Origin: Aselliscus stoliczkanus
Taxonomy: Eukaryota; Chordata; Mammalia; Chiroptera; Hipposideridae
Reading direction: 5' to 3'
Assembly (NCBI GenBank): GCA_033961575.1
Contig: CM066728.1
Location: 104,918,852-104,982,851 of the forward strand
DNA length: 64,000 nucleotides
The position numbers and the translations under genes are program-made. This document shows, piece after piece, positions 47,831 through 60,110 of the stretch. Every line of letters starts with the position of its first letter. Position 1 is the stretch's first letter. The notes under the pieces are model-generated. The model made no database searches. It was not told where the DNA came from and worked only from the letters and a program-made list of their open reading frames with translations.

Positions 47831-49380
47831 ATATGCACTTTTATCTTTCAATGTAATACGATGGTATTAAATGAAAAAAAAATTACTAGTTTTAAAAACT
47901 ATCCTCTGCTTAACCTGATTTTTTTAGTCCATATTGTAAAGAAACTTTAGAAAATACTGAAATTAACTTTGAAATAAAAAAAAAGGTATGATAATATTCT
48001 GCATGTTCTTAATCAAATGTCTGAATTTTGGGAAACCCACACACTGAGTGGTTTTCACCCCAGCATCTTGTAATACTGGGTCCTGCCAGAATCACCCCCA
48101 GGGGCTCGGATGCTGCCAGCATCTTGGTGGGTCTGGTTGGTGGAGACTAGTTAATAGACATGTCAGGGTGATTAATGAACTTCTCATTGTTTTAGCAGAG
48201 ATCAGGTTTTTGGTCAATATAACTGTCAGATGATCAAAGTGGTGCTTTTAAGGTTTAGTTATTTGGTCAAATAAGCTCTATAAATTTTCCATGATATCTG
48301 GAATTTTAACATTACCACCAACTCTTCAGAACAGTTTATATATTTTTAAAACATAAAAGCTCAATGTGATTTCTATGAATTTGAAAAATATTCCTTTAAA
48401 ATTTCTGAAAGCAATAGAGCAGTGCTTCTGTCCAATTTCCATCTATGGATGATTTAAAATCAAAGTAAACATAAGAAAACTGATAAAATTAACTTAGACA
48501 GAGCTTTTATTTGTCCATAAAATTGTGATCTAGTGGCTTTAGAGACATTTATTGTGTTCTGTCTATCAGCAGGATGCGGATGCTCCTTATCTTCTCTCAG
48601 TTCTGGGGACAAACTTTCATTACAATGATTGCCCTGCTAATGTCTTCCTCACAGAGTCAGCCAATGGGAAGCGAGAGCAGGAGAAAGGCAGAGGGAGCAG
48701 GACATTTTATGTGGCTTCTGACACCGCCACCAGCATTGTCACAAGTGACGCCTCCACACTGCCACCACCAGTGCCTCTAAGTAGCAAAGGTGGCATCTAA
48801 TATCTGCCCCTACTGTCACTGTCTAGATAAGGCCATAGCCAGTCTCCTGATAGGCTGTAACTTTCCAACCTGAACTATGTAGTGTGTAGCTTGTATTTAA
48901 AACCATTGCATTCAAAAATGTTTTGTAAAGTGACCATATGCATCCCTCCTTCTAGAAGTTGAAATTTGTCTCTGTTGGGGGTCATTTTTTTTTCAGAGGG
49001 CAGTCCTTAAAAATAATAACCCAACATCAAAACCCACAAGAAACCCATTCCTTTTTAGTTTATGTATTCTTAAAAGGTAGGGAACGTTGTTAAAATAAAG
49101 AATGATTGTGGAATGTTTTTCACTGTATTAAATTATCTTTATTCCCCTCTGAAAGTTTAGCTAATCTAGGATTTCTCCACCTACCCCTTTTTTTCTGCTT
49201 TGATGGGAAAATCATAGGAATTCAATGGATGCAGGAATGTATTCAGTGTATTCAAAGCACTTCCTGAGATTAACAGAAGTCCAGTTCCCCTTCATATCTC
49301 TAACTCTGTGGAGTTTAGAGCACCTTAGAACTAATGTTTCCCTAATACATTAAGTTATTTATTGAGAGATTTGAAAATGA
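47831..49380. other. Mostly unique DNA; weak L2 relic at 48797-48890
   Basis: The stretch 'cctgataggctgtaactttc' with its left neighbour parallels an L2 block at 51150-51230. Frames at 48552-48800 have no recognised domain. Confidence 0.45.
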
Positions 49381-49489
49381 ATGTTCCTTAAACATTTTTA
49401 GCACAAAGAGCAAATTAAAACTGTGGAGAAGGAGAATGTTCCTTAAACATTTTTAGCACAAGGGCAAATTAAAACTGTGGAGAAGGAGA
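49381..49489 (+). repeat. Tandem duplication of a 55-bp unit (two copies)
   Basis: Unit 49381-49435 starts ATGTTCCTTAAACATTTTTA and ends GGAGAAGGAGA. It is followed directly by 49436-49489, identical except for a small change and 1-bp loss at 'aaagagc' to 'agggc'. High identity suggests a recent event. Confidence 0.95.
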
Positions 49490-49554
49490 GGGCAAGCAGT
49501 CTTAGAATGCTTTAAGACTGAAAGGAATGTAAGTTTAAGAAAAATAAAAAACTA

Positions 49555-49860
49555 TATTAGTTCCCTTTTGTTGCTCTGACAAATTACCACAAGCTCAGAG
49601 TTTTAAAACAATACAAATGTATTATCTTACAGCCCTGGAGGTCAGACATTCAAAATCAGTTTCACTGAGCTAAAATCAAGGCGTTGGCAGACCTGTGTTC
49701 CTTTAGATGCTCCAGAGGAAAGAGGGATTTTCTTGCCTTTTCCAGCTTCCTGAGGCCACCTGCAATCCTTGGCTTGTGGCCCCTTCCTCCATCTTCAAAG
49801 CCAGCAGGATAGCATCCTCTCTCCTCTAATAATTCTTTCTTATCGTAATTGCTATTCATA
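49555..49860 (-). mobile_element. MaLR LTR, MLT1-like
   Basis: Complement order: 'tattagttcccttttgttgc', 'gacaaattaccacaagctca', 'gccctggaggtcagacattc', 'gctaaaatcaaggcgttggc', 'ttgccttttccagcttcctg', 'ggccccttcctccatcttca'. A 65-codon frame on the minus strand is inside it. Confidence 0.8.
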
Positions 49861-50920
49861 TCTCTGCATTCTTATTTATGGAAAGGTAAAGGTAAATGCC
49901 AGGAAATATATGCAAATCACAAAATTACACGATAGCTGATGGGAGGCTGGGAGCATTGTAGCCAATCCTAGCTCCTTCCGTTCATAGGGACCAGCCTGCA
50001 GCTTTCTCAGGCATGGGGTTCTTAGGCTTCCTGGCTGGGGAAAATTCGGTTTTAGATTTTTCTTGCTGCATAGCAAAGCAGATGCCATTGGGCCTTACTT
50101 GTATCCCTGCACCCTAATGACGCCACTGCTGCCTGACTCCCAGCACCTCGTTCTTTTGGCCTGAAGATTATTTATGGTTGTAGGAGAACCCTTGGGCTTG
50201 CATGCAGCAGGCTGGGTGCTCCATAGGCACAGCCCTCAAGCAGTGAATAACAGGAAGTAGTGTATGGTTATCCTGGCTGTCAACCTCCACATGGAAAAGG
50301 CCTGGCCTGCTGAGTTTCTCCACTGGGATGAAGTCCCAGGAACCCACAGGGGGATCTGGCTTTCATATTTACCTTATCGGTTCTCTTTCCTTACTTGTCT
50401 GATTTCTCTTCCCCGACACTGGTGTTTTCTTGATCTTCCAAATACCTAACATGTGCTCAAAATCTTGTCTCAGGACTGCTTCTGCGTGAATTCAAACCGA
50501 ACTATGAGTAGGGAGGGCCTCAACTCTTCTCTGCCTAAGAAGAGGCCCAGCTTTGCCGGGGAATTTTAAATCGAGGAACTGGCAGCTGACTCATGTTGAG
50601 ATGCTAGAACATTACTCAAATTAAATATAGGATTTTCACCCTGGGTTTCAAAATCAATCTGAAAATCAGCTACTAGCGATTTTAGAGTTGGAAGGTGATA
50701 TAGTCCTTGTATTTCTGTATCCAAACCCCTTTATTTTATACATGGGGAAATTGTATTCCAGGTCAGCCCGGAGTATGAAGTTGTTAATAGGGAGACAAAA
50801 TAAGAATTGAGAACTTTAACTTAAATCATAGATAAGTTGGTGTATATATTTAGCACTCTTAATAGATACTAGTTATACAGCTTTCTCACCAGTTTTTTTC
50901 AGTACATTCAAAGTGATTTT
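49861..50920. other. Unique DNA
   Basis: No gene recognised. A block near 50680-50800 ('tacatggggaaattg') may be a SINE relic but is too diverged to call. Confidence 0.45.
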
Positions 50921-50922
50921 GT

Positions 50923-50923
<1 letters not shown>

Positions 50924-50966
<43 letters not shown>
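50924..50966. repeat. (TG)n microsatellite
   Basis: About 21 pure TG units. Confidence 0.97.
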
Positions 50967-50967
<1 letters not shown>

Positions 50968-51109
50968 AAGTTCTCAATGTTTCAAGATTGGACCTCATAG
51001 GCCAAAGCCTTCAAAATTCCTACCAATTTATTCCCTGGATATCCATATATAAATAACTGGACTTTCAAGTTTCATCAGACACCCAAATTTAACACATTTA
51101 ATGGCTGAA

Positions 51110-51370
51110 CCAATGTTCTGATCCAGCCCACTTCCTCTTGTACTTCTCATTACATCTAATACCTGTCCCCACGGCCATTGCCTAGATAAGGCCACTAGCC
51201 AGCCTCCTGATAGGTCTTGCTTCCTGTCTTACCCCTCCAATCAATTCTGTACACAGCATCCAGGATGACATTTTCAGGAGGTCAATTTCATGCTATTTAG
51301 TTACTTAACACCCTTCACTGGTTGTCTACCAGCCTCAGGATAAAACATCAAAATTCTTAGCACAGGGATC
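51110..51370 (+). mobile_element. L2 LINE fragment
   Basis: 'cctcctgataggtcttgctt', 'cccctccaatcaattctgta', 'cacagcatccaggatgaca', 'acacccttcactggttgtct' and 'cctcaggataaaacatcaaa' follow the L2 3' region. Confidence 0.75.
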
Positions 51371-51689
51371 AAGAGAAGTCTTAGTGTTGTTTTTCTTTTT
51401 GATAGGTGATATAAGGTATGTGTAATGGATTAAATGGTTCCAAAGAAAGGGATGAACAAATGAAACAGATGGACTAGAGCTCACTGCCAGAGAGAACCCA
51501 TGAGAAGGCTAGACAGAAGATAATACAGAGGATACCAACAAACAAAGCTGAGGGAAGTGGCGTATTTTAAGTGGTAGAGATAGAGCGTATAGACACAGGT
51601 ACTTAGATAAAAGCCATATGATGGTAAGTCCTGGAATATAACATTTTGGCTCATCATCAACGTTTTGCACTTCCTGTTCCAAATGTCTG

Positions 51690-51990
51690 AGAGAAGATTC
51701 ACTCTTGCTTCATCCAGATGTTTCCAACTCATTCTTTTTCTGGTCTCAGAGTTGAATGCACTTTTCCCAGGCCACCATTCCTGCCCTTCAAGATGTGTGT
51801 GTCCTCATCCTTGCATCTACAATAATCCAGGTGCTTATACGTTCGGTAGTATGACCCTGACTCCTCTGCTCTCTCAATGTGAGCTCTTTATCCTATCTGT
51901 AAGGACCATGGCCTCCTCACCATTGCATTACTAGTGTGTGACACATGGTAGATTAAAGTAAGTATAGTTATTGATTGAATTAATACACTA
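51690..51990 (+). mobile_element. L2 LINE 3' end
   Basis: 'tgcacttttcccaggccacc', 'tcaatgtgagctctttatcc', 'gtaaggaccatggcctcctc', then 'gtgtgacacatggtagatta', and a tail near 'ttattgattgaatt'. Probably the same L2 as 51110-51370 with a gap. Confidence 0.65.
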
Positions 51991-54499
51991 GGTAATACAA
52001 GAAATATGTGTCCTTGTGGTAAGGAATGCTTGTCATAAATATTTCTTACAAGATAAAGATTGGCAATAAATAGTACAATGGAGGGGAGGAACACAAAAAA
52101 AAAGCATTAATAGATTTTCCAATGAACTTTCTTTCCAATATGGCTTCCAGGTCATACTGCTCATACTCTGTCTCAGATCCAAGAACACTGTCATATAAGG
52201 AATTGAGACTGTAGCAGAATGAATCTTTGGAAGTGGGGGTGGTTCCTCTTCATATTATACTGTTCGAAACTTAATTATGAAGAGCAATTGTCCTCGGGAA
52301 ATGCAGCTTAGCTAGTTCAGCTGTCCTCACACAGTCTTTTGACCTCGGCCTATATGCAACTGCTTGGAATGTGTTGGTTTTTAATTACTAGACATAGAAA
52401 CATATATTATATTCAGTGGGATTTGCCAAAAATTGCTGTAGACAACAGAAACCCCAATCTTTCCCCAATGGTCAGTGCAAAGCAGCTGGGCTCAGTTTTT
52501 CTATTTCGAGTTAGCAATGCCTATAATTGCTCTGTGTTTCCATGTATGATTCTTCTTCCATGTCAGCATCTCCATTTATAGTTCCCTTCAGAGCTCTCAA
52601 GCTAGTAAATTCATGGGGTTGTTCTGTGGTTTGTTTTGAAATGGCAGGAATTAGAAAAGCAATTCAAACTCTGTCTGGTTATTTTTCCTTCCTAGTACTC
52701 AGTCTTTCTAACTTGCATAACAGTTTAACATGATTGTTCAAGCCATGGAAACTCCATTATGCTGAGTTATTCTTGAAATGGATGATATCTATCATCAGAA
52801 TCTCATACAGCTTTCATATTTTACTCTACACAATGAGTTGCCAGTTAGTGTCTTTTTGATACCAAAATGGCTGCATGTCTACCTGTTAAACTGTCTAATT
52901 AAACACCGAGAAAGCAAGCACAACCAATGCTCAATGTCTTTCCATGAAAGCAAGAGATGGAAATGACCTTTTGGGTCACCCCCTCAACTCCCTTTTCAGG
53001 TTACAGTCCCCAGGGAAATGATGAACTAAATATGTCATAGTTTCTTGCATGGCGATGAATTAGAATATCTGAAATATTAGTCTACAAAAGCTTCCCAAAG
53101 GTCTCTGACAGCTGGAATACACTTTAAACATAGTAGGTTATAACGCATATGCTGCAAAGATAAAGAAGGTAAACAGAAAAAGAAAGTGTGGGTTTGATGG
53201 AATTTTAATAAAACATCTATGGTATGGCATTCGTTTCTTAAACTAAACTTTTTTTTTCAATGTAATAAAATTCCTCAGCTTTCCTTTGCTTAAATATATT
53301 TTTCTTCATAAAATATATTTAGACTGAACCAGTGACAGAATTCTCTATGGCTTAGTTCTTTGAAAAATAATTCTGACAGTGCCACAAAAGGAGTATTGAC
53401 TGATTCTTCCCATAGGATATTTCACTATAAAGACTAAAGATTCATCTACTTGTCGGTTTATTTGTTCCTAGTCCCTCCTGGTTAGAAGGCATACACCAAA
53501 TAATCAGTAATAATAGTTATGATAGAAATAAATGATTAATGAAGTCATGAGGTAAAAGTTTTATGTAAAGTAAAATGAGCAGTATGAAATGAAGTTAATT
53601 CACATATATATGAAGAACTAAGAAATGAGGTAAAACAGGGCAGCTCTCTATCAGCAAAAGAAGCAGATAATGTTTGCTATTTTCAGGTACTTTAAAGGGC
53701 AACATCAGTTATCTAAATATTTTAGTGGAATGTATTATACTTTGGGACCCACATGATTGGAGTAATCAAAATACTTCTCTCTTTCATCATACTAGCATAG
53801 ATTTGGTGTTGGCACAGTAGTACAGCCTGTAGAAAGCTTTCTCTTTTTTGAAGAATAGAGAATTATGATGTGTAGCTCATGGCTGAAGGTTGTAATGGTG
53901 GTCAAAAGGGTGATTTTTGAGTGAAATTAGAAAGGAAAGGGGAAAATGAAGATAGTAACTATAGCTGAATCTCCAGTTCTGACAGATTTGAACTATCCAG
54001 TCTACTGAGAGAGTTCAAAAATAGAAGTTTGAAGTATACCATATTATATTCTTTATTACTTAATTGAGAAGATTCATATTATGCTGATTTAAAATTATTT
54101 TGGATAAATTGGAATCAGAAAGAGTTACAGGACAGAAACAGAAACCTCTAATTATCTCAGAGGGGATTAGTTTAAAAATACATTTACAGCAAGTAAATAC
54201 TTCATAATTTTAAGAAGAATGTGGGCATATTTATTTTTACTCAGTGGATGAGAGTTGAGACATGTTTTAGAAATGTGTTGAATAATAACTGGAATTTTAC
54301 ACTTATTTTATAAAGTTTTTATTTGAAATTGCAAAACTGCAAAAATAAAAATGAGAAGTTTTCCTGTTTTTCCTTCCCCTACAACCCACTAATTTATTAC
54401 ATACTTGTAATCTTCATTTCTGGCATATGAGAAAAAAATATATGTTTAATATTATTTCTACAAATGGATTACATAATCCATATTGTTTCTCATTACACA

Positions 54500-54532
<33 letters not shown>

Positions 54533-55600
54533 GCATATTAGTATATGATCATTTGAGGAGCAATAGGAAACTCCCACGAGCACATTGATATTCTGCTATA
54601 AAAAGATCAAATTATCATGCTTTCAATAGGCCACCAATTTTGACCTCTTCTCTACTTCAGAGATATTATTTCAGCTTATTCTAGAGGTTAACTTCTAAGA
54701 CTTAACTATACATAAACTTTTATTTTATGGATTATCACATTTAAAAAATGTCTATTATCCACTATAAGCAAGGATGTTAATGCATGCACTGTTTATTTTA
54801 TTTTTGCTTTTCCTCTACCTTTCTGCATGATTTAAATATTTTAAAATTTATATAGCATTCTGATACATCACATAAATAATTTCCTCTGTCCATGGCTATT
54901 ACGTAGCTTTAAAAATTGAAAACCATTTAACATTTGTTAAGTGATTTATAACAGGGAGGCACTTAACTAGGCTCTCTGCATACATTATCTCATTTAATTC
55001 TCAGAAAAATATTTGTCAAACATCCAAAAGCTTGAAAACATTGACACTTGAGTTAGTTTATGGGCAACTCAAAATTAGCATGTATAAAACTCAACTCTTG
55101 GTTCCTGATTTGATAATTTATTGTCATGTACAAAACTGCTCCTAAATTTAGTGTTTTAAAATAGCCATTTTGTTTTGCTCCTGATTTGTGGATTAAGAAT
55201 TCGGGAAGGGACTGGATAGATGGCTCATCTTCATCCAGCTGGGGTATCAGTTGGAGATTCTACTCCCTAGGTAGCATCTCTTCTACACGTGTCAGGCACC
55301 TTGGTTCTCTCTGCTTCTCTCTGTCCATCATGGTGCTTCAGGTTTCATCGCCTGTCCACATGGCTTGGCTTCCTTACATCAGGGTAGCGTGGAATACTCA
55401 TATGTCTTGCAAAGTGCTTCAGCTTCCACAAGTGAGTGTTCCAAGGAAGTGACTGTTGCCCATTGAGATTGCCCTCAAGGCATGGCCCCAGAAAAGGGCA
55501 CATCACGTGCACCACAGTCTGAGTCAGTCACAGAACCCACCAAGGTTCAAGGGGAAGGGCATGGACCGGACCCGCCTCTCAATGGTATGAGTGTCAAGGA
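51991..55600. other. Unique AT-rich DNA
   Basis: No gene or clear repeat. A possible MIR3-type relic lies at 54935-55010 ('acattatctcatttaattct'). Confidence 0.5.
54494..54533. repeat. (CA)n microsatellite
   Basis: ACACAC run with one ATAC interruption, ending 'acgcatat'. Confidence 0.96.
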
Positions 55601-55619
55601 ATTTTTGGTCGCTTTTAAT

Positions 55620-55830
55620 TTGCTGCAATTTCCTATCCTACAAATCTGCTTCCAGATTTTCTGGCCGCAGGAAATCATTCTTCCAGTCACCTTAAAAGCA
55701 ACCTTGACTACTCTCATTCTCTCTCAGCCCATTTCAGAAAATCTTGTCAGCTATGCCTTTAAAATATATTCATAATATGTCTACTAATTACTACCCCACC
55801 ACTACTGTCCTGGTATAAGATGTCAACACC
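55620..55830 (+). mobile_element. L2 LINE fragment (weak)
   Basis: 'aaaatatattcataatatgt' and 'ctaccccaccactactgtcc' match an L2 interior block; the left part is less clear. Confidence 0.5.
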
Positions 55831-57017
55831 CATGTCCTTGACAATTAAAAAGGTTTCATATCCCTTAACTGTGACTATTGGTGTTTATGTATAAGAAAAG
55901 GGTAATTTGTGGCAATGCTGTTAATCAGTGCATGTCACCAGAAAAGGCAGATTTGGGACAGAAATCTGATGAAGAAGAAGAATGTAGCACATTTATTAAA
56001 ATTTTACAACATAATATCAACAATAATAAATGCACATGGCTAAAATTGTAAAATGTTCAAATGGGTTTGAATGTTTTTTCACTTTTCCCTTTCCTATCCT
56101 ATTTATAGGCTAAATTATTTAATCCTTAAAATTGTGTTCTTTTATTTAATTTTTCTGATCACCTCCATATCACTAAATAATGTGTTTATTTAGCAATGTA
56201 TTAATTCATCTTTTGGGGGTTATTCATGCTAGATAATTCCATTGTCTGTCTAGTCTCCTATTTGAAAAAGTTGAAGCATTTTATTTTTATTTGCAGAATT
56301 TTTTACCTATATAAATTAGCTGTGGGAAATGCAGGCCTAAAATTCTCTTTTTTATCATGCCTCAAATTTGTTAAATATACTTGCACACAGAAAATGATAA
56401 CAAGCTATATATATATATAAAATACACATTCTGTCCTTTACATTTTAATATGCATTCTTTTATGTATCAATGATAAATTAATTATAAAAAGAAACAAAAC
56501 AAGTGTTTTTCAGTTTTTATAAGGATTACAACTTTTTGTTTTTTTTCCTTTTTTTCTAGAAAACCTATAGGTTTTGAATATAAAATTGTTTTTGTGCATA
56601 TACACAAATTGTGCATATCCTTCTGGGACACTTTCTTATTTAATGTAGGTTGCAATAAGGATAATGAAAAACATCACTAGTTTTGTTTGGTCTTTGAGAT
56701 GTAATAAAGAGCTGTAACTAGATTCAGGTGTTTTAACTAGGGAGGCATGTTATTTGTGTGCTGTTAAGATTGGTGTCCTGTCTGTTTACACAATAATTAT
56801 CGTTAAAAAATTATTGTTTTTTCTAACAAATAACATTGCCTTACACATACAGCTTAAGTGATGGTCATGATCAAATTATTTTTAGATTACTCCTAAATTA
56901 GGAAAACTGCCGGATGAGTCTATCAACATTTGGAGAAAACAGCATTTGCAGATGGGAAAATGTTTAATGTATCTAGCATATGCTTAACTATCCCTCACCT
57001 GGGTAATAAATACCATA

Positions 57018-57019
<2 letters not shown>
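55831..57019. other. Unique AT-rich DNA
   Basis: Nothing recognised except a short TA run near 56407-56420. Confidence 0.5.
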
Positions 57020-57089
<70 letters not shown>

Positions 57090-57090
57090 C
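57020..57090. repeat. (AT)n microsatellite
   Basis: About 62 bp of pure AT followed by 'acatatac'. Confidence 0.97.
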
Positions 57091-57610
57091 TAGGTAGAAA
57101 AAATATCTATGAATCTTCCTACACATTTCTTATTTTGATAAATAACATTATGTGAAACTAAAAACCAACAACAAAACAGCTTCCATCCAGAAGTTGTGAT
57201 GTTGCTTTGAAGTTGTCACAGCCACTCAGTGGCATTGTGTCATAGCTGACAGGACAGTGCAGTCTTTTATGTTCACAGTGATTGAAGCTGTGCTCTGCAT
57301 AGAAAGGACCGACGCATATCAAGTGTGGGACATGTCAATCTCCTAGCCTTGCTGTTAGAGCACTTGGCTACCTCTCAAACAATTTCTGGGTCAACTGGCA
57401 GGTAGTTGCTGCCAGTATCCAATAACCCTCATCTATACACTTGACTCAAAATGCAGTTTTCACCCTCTTTTGCTCAACTGCTTAATTCTTCTCCCTATGT
57501 CTTCATATAATAGCTTGTTTCTCTCTCTATAGTCTCCAACTAACTTATCTTACAGTTTATCCAAAAATCCAATATACACTGTGTATAAGGCCCTATTGAA
57601 ATATTTATAC

Positions 57611-57614
<4 letters not shown>
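57091..57614. other. Unique DNA
   Basis: No recognised feature. Confidence 0.5.

Positions 57615-57644
<30 letters not shown>
57615..57644. repeat. (AC)n microsatellite
   Basis: About 15 pure AC units. Confidence 0.96.
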
Positions 57645-57645
<1 letters not shown>

Positions 57646-57719
57646 AACCCCACATCTGTTTATGTGTATAGTGTTTCATGTTTTCATCATTAGGTAAACT
57701 ATTGATATGGACATTGATA

Positions 57720-57925
57720 TTGAATGTGATGGTCAAATTTTAACTCTGACTTCCACTAATTTTATGTGTGATTTAAGCTGAGTTGCTCCACCTAAATTTC
57801 ACTTTCTTCAACTGTGAAATGAAAGTAATGTCTGTATATATCTCCTGGTGCTTATTGTGAATGGTAATAAACATATGTAATATGCTCAAAGTTTTGTTGT
57901 GGTTATTATCATTATTATTATTAGT
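57720..57925 (+). mobile_element. MIR SINE
   Basis: 'taactctgacttccactaat', 'tcactttcttcaactgtgaa', 'gaaagtaatgtctgtatata' and the tail 'ttattatcattattattatt' follow MIR. Confidence 0.7.
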
Positions 57926-58134
57926 AGTAGGGTAAGTTCTATTAATACCTTGGGGTAATACATTATCTGGGTCTAGACACAGTGATTCTTAACTTTGGTC
58001 TATGGTCTGTCGGGGGATAGGCTAGAGTTTAGGATATTTGTGAAGTTGTATGAAAAAATAGTCTGTGTTTATTTTTAGTAATCTGTAAGGATGATTTTCT
58101 TATGGGAAACTTAGGATTTCCTCCTATTAGAATA

Positions 58135-58712
58135 CACAAGGTCTGACAATTAAATTCGCAAACTCATCCTAGAAAAAGTGCTCCATACCTCATTGCTGAA
58201 TATCACTACGGTCGCCTTAGAAGTACTCCCCTTGGGAAGCTATGCACTGATGCCAGCTCTTAGTTCACCCTTCAAAGCAATTTAGGAACTCCTTTTCTGG
58301 AATGGCCATCAGCGCTGTTATAGTATTACCCCTGATGTCCTGAATATCATGAAGTGTCTTCCTTTCAATATTTCCTTTATCATCAGGTAAAGGAAGAAGT
58401 CATTGGGGACCAGATCAGATGAGTAGGGAGGGTGTTCCAATACAGTAATTTGTTTACTGGCTAAAAGCTCACTCATAGACAGTGCCATGTGAGCTGGTGC
58501 ATTGTTGTTATGCAAGAGCCATGAATTGTTGGCAAAAAATTCAGGTTATCTAACTTTTTCATGCAGCCATTTCAGCACTTCCAAATAGTAAACTTTGTTA
58601 AGTGTTTGTCCAGTTGGTATAAATTCGTAAGGAATAATCTCTCTGATACCAAAAAAAGGTTAGCAACATCTTTGCAACAAGTTTGTGAACTTAATCATCA
58701 GAAAAACTGTGT
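58135..58712 (-). mobile_element. Internally deleted mariner transposon
   Basis: The left terminal inverted repeat, 'ggtctgacaattaaattcgc' near 58139-58158, pairs imperfectly with the right end at 58679-58705 (complement 'tgattaagttcacaaact'). A TA lies just outside the left end. On the minus strand the interior encodes the C-terminal part of a mariner transposase: H-N-N-N-A-P-A-H around the catalytic region and P-Y-S-S-D-L-V-P-N-D-F-F-L, with the final catalytic D of a D,D(34)D triad in the latter. The first Asp of the pair appears as N (second residue of H-N-N-N versus the usual H-D-N), and the N-terminal DNA-binding half is missing. Full mariners are about 1.3 kb, so this 0.58-kb copy is non-autonomous. 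The next element begins at 58724. Confidence 0.88.
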
Positions 58713-58723
58713 GTGTGTGTGTA

Positions 58724-58885
58724 TTCATGGATATAAAGTATAGCATAGGGAATATAGTCAGTGGTATCGTAACAGATATATACGATGTCAGAGACACAGT
58801 AGATGAGGAGGGTTATCACTTTGTGAGGCATGTAAATGTCTAATTATTATGTTGCTTTCTATACCTGAAAGTAATAAAAAAAATT
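58724..58885 (+). mobile_element. 5'-truncated L1, 3' end
   Basis: 'ggaatatagtcagtggtatc', 'gtaacagatatatacgatgt', 'gttatcactttgtgaggcat' and the tail 'aataaaaaaa' match the 3' end also seen at 9920-10127. A short TG run (58708-58723) separates it from the mariner end. Confidence 0.8.
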
Positions 58886-59150
58886 ATTGGAGAAAAAATT
58901 TTAGAAATGAGATTCTCATGTAGTGTCAATGTATCACTTGACATATTATCTATTTATATACAAATGATAAATGTAACTTTACAGGGTAAAATAACAGTGA
59001 AGTTCAAAATAAAATAAAAGTCTATCATTTATTTGGAATAACTTAATAGTGTAAAGATACTTTTTATCCCTAATGAATATATAAATATAATGAACTTTCA
59101 ACCAAAATTCAAAGGAGATTTTTTAAATAATTCAATTTTTATATTTTTCT
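58886..59150. other. AT-rich unassigned sequence
   Basis: Nothing recognised. Confidence 0.5.
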
Positions 59151-59152
59151 TT

Positions 59153-59568
59153 TTTTTAAAAAAAGATTTTATTGAGGAGTTAGGGGAGGGGAACAGCATT
59201 GGGGAATTGGGGAAGGGGAACAGACAAGTTGCTGTCCTTTTGTTCTTCAGTCTAGTTGTGGAGGACGTTGCTTCACTGACCAATGTTGGTGTTATCATTG
59301 CGCTCTTCCCCGGTGAAGCAGTCGCTTACTGGCCATTGGATGGCCGCTCACGACAGCTCATGAAAGCGCACGCCAGCTGCCGGCTACTCAGAGTAGCTTA
59401 TGGCAGCTGGTGACTCCTGGTAGCCCAGCTCCAGGTGGAGCTGTTGTTCACCATCTTAGCTGTAGAGGGCACAGCGTCACTGGCCCATGTGGGATCTGAA
59501 CTGGGGCCTGCTGCTCAGAGCTGGTGTCCCAAGCCAACTCCTAACCAACACACTACTCAGCCAGCCCA
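59153..59568 (-). mobile_element. Long tRNA-headed SINE, T+ type
   Basis: Third long copy, minus strand. The plus strand opens with the complement of the tail, 'aaaaaaagattttattgagg' (intact AATAAAATCTTTT on the minus strand), and has the 'aggggaacag' block twice (59186-59195 and 59214-59223). It continues through the body ('gttgctgtccttttgttctt', 'ccaatgttggtgttatcatt', 'agctccaggtggagctgttg') to the head complement ending 'tactcagccagccca'. Target duplications are unclear. It sits within old L1 sequence. Confidence 0.9.
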
Positions 59569-59589
59569 AAAGTTTTATATGTTTCTAAG

Positions 59590-60110
59590 ATGTGTATGGT
59601 CTTTCTTGTAGCCAATCTAAAATGGTTTTTAATTATTTTTCCAATGAGTATTGGATCTACATTTTTGGTACATAACTGTTACCCAATTAAAGAAGTTCCT
59701 TGTTTGCTAACGCATTTTAAAATCATAAATTCACATTTATGTTCTAATTATAATTTCATGAATCTATTGAGAAAATTATGTAATTTTCTTCTGTATCTAT
59801 GAGTATTATTGTGATGAAGTATATTTTACAATTACTTATTTTAAACCATTCTTGAATTCCTGGTATATACACTAATAATTAAATATGATTTTTCAAAAAT
59901 GTAGGATTTTCTTAGCTAATATTTTATTCACATACTTGCATCTGTGTTTATACATGATATTTTTGTATTGCCTTTATTTGGTATAGAAATTAATGATCTG
60001 CCTATGAAATGATCTGGATAGCAAGTTTTATGAGACAACTTGCATAAGATTGGCTTTTTCTTTAAAATTTGGTATAACATCTGTAAAATAGTAGAGTTCA
60101 ACATTTTTCA
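59590..60110 (-). mobile_element. Old L1 ORF2 fragment
   Basis: 'aagaagttccttgtttgcta', 'taaaccattcttgaattcct' and 'ttagctaatattttattcac' are complements of L1 ORF2 palm and post-palm sequence. Heavily decayed, no open frame. Confidence 0.65.
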
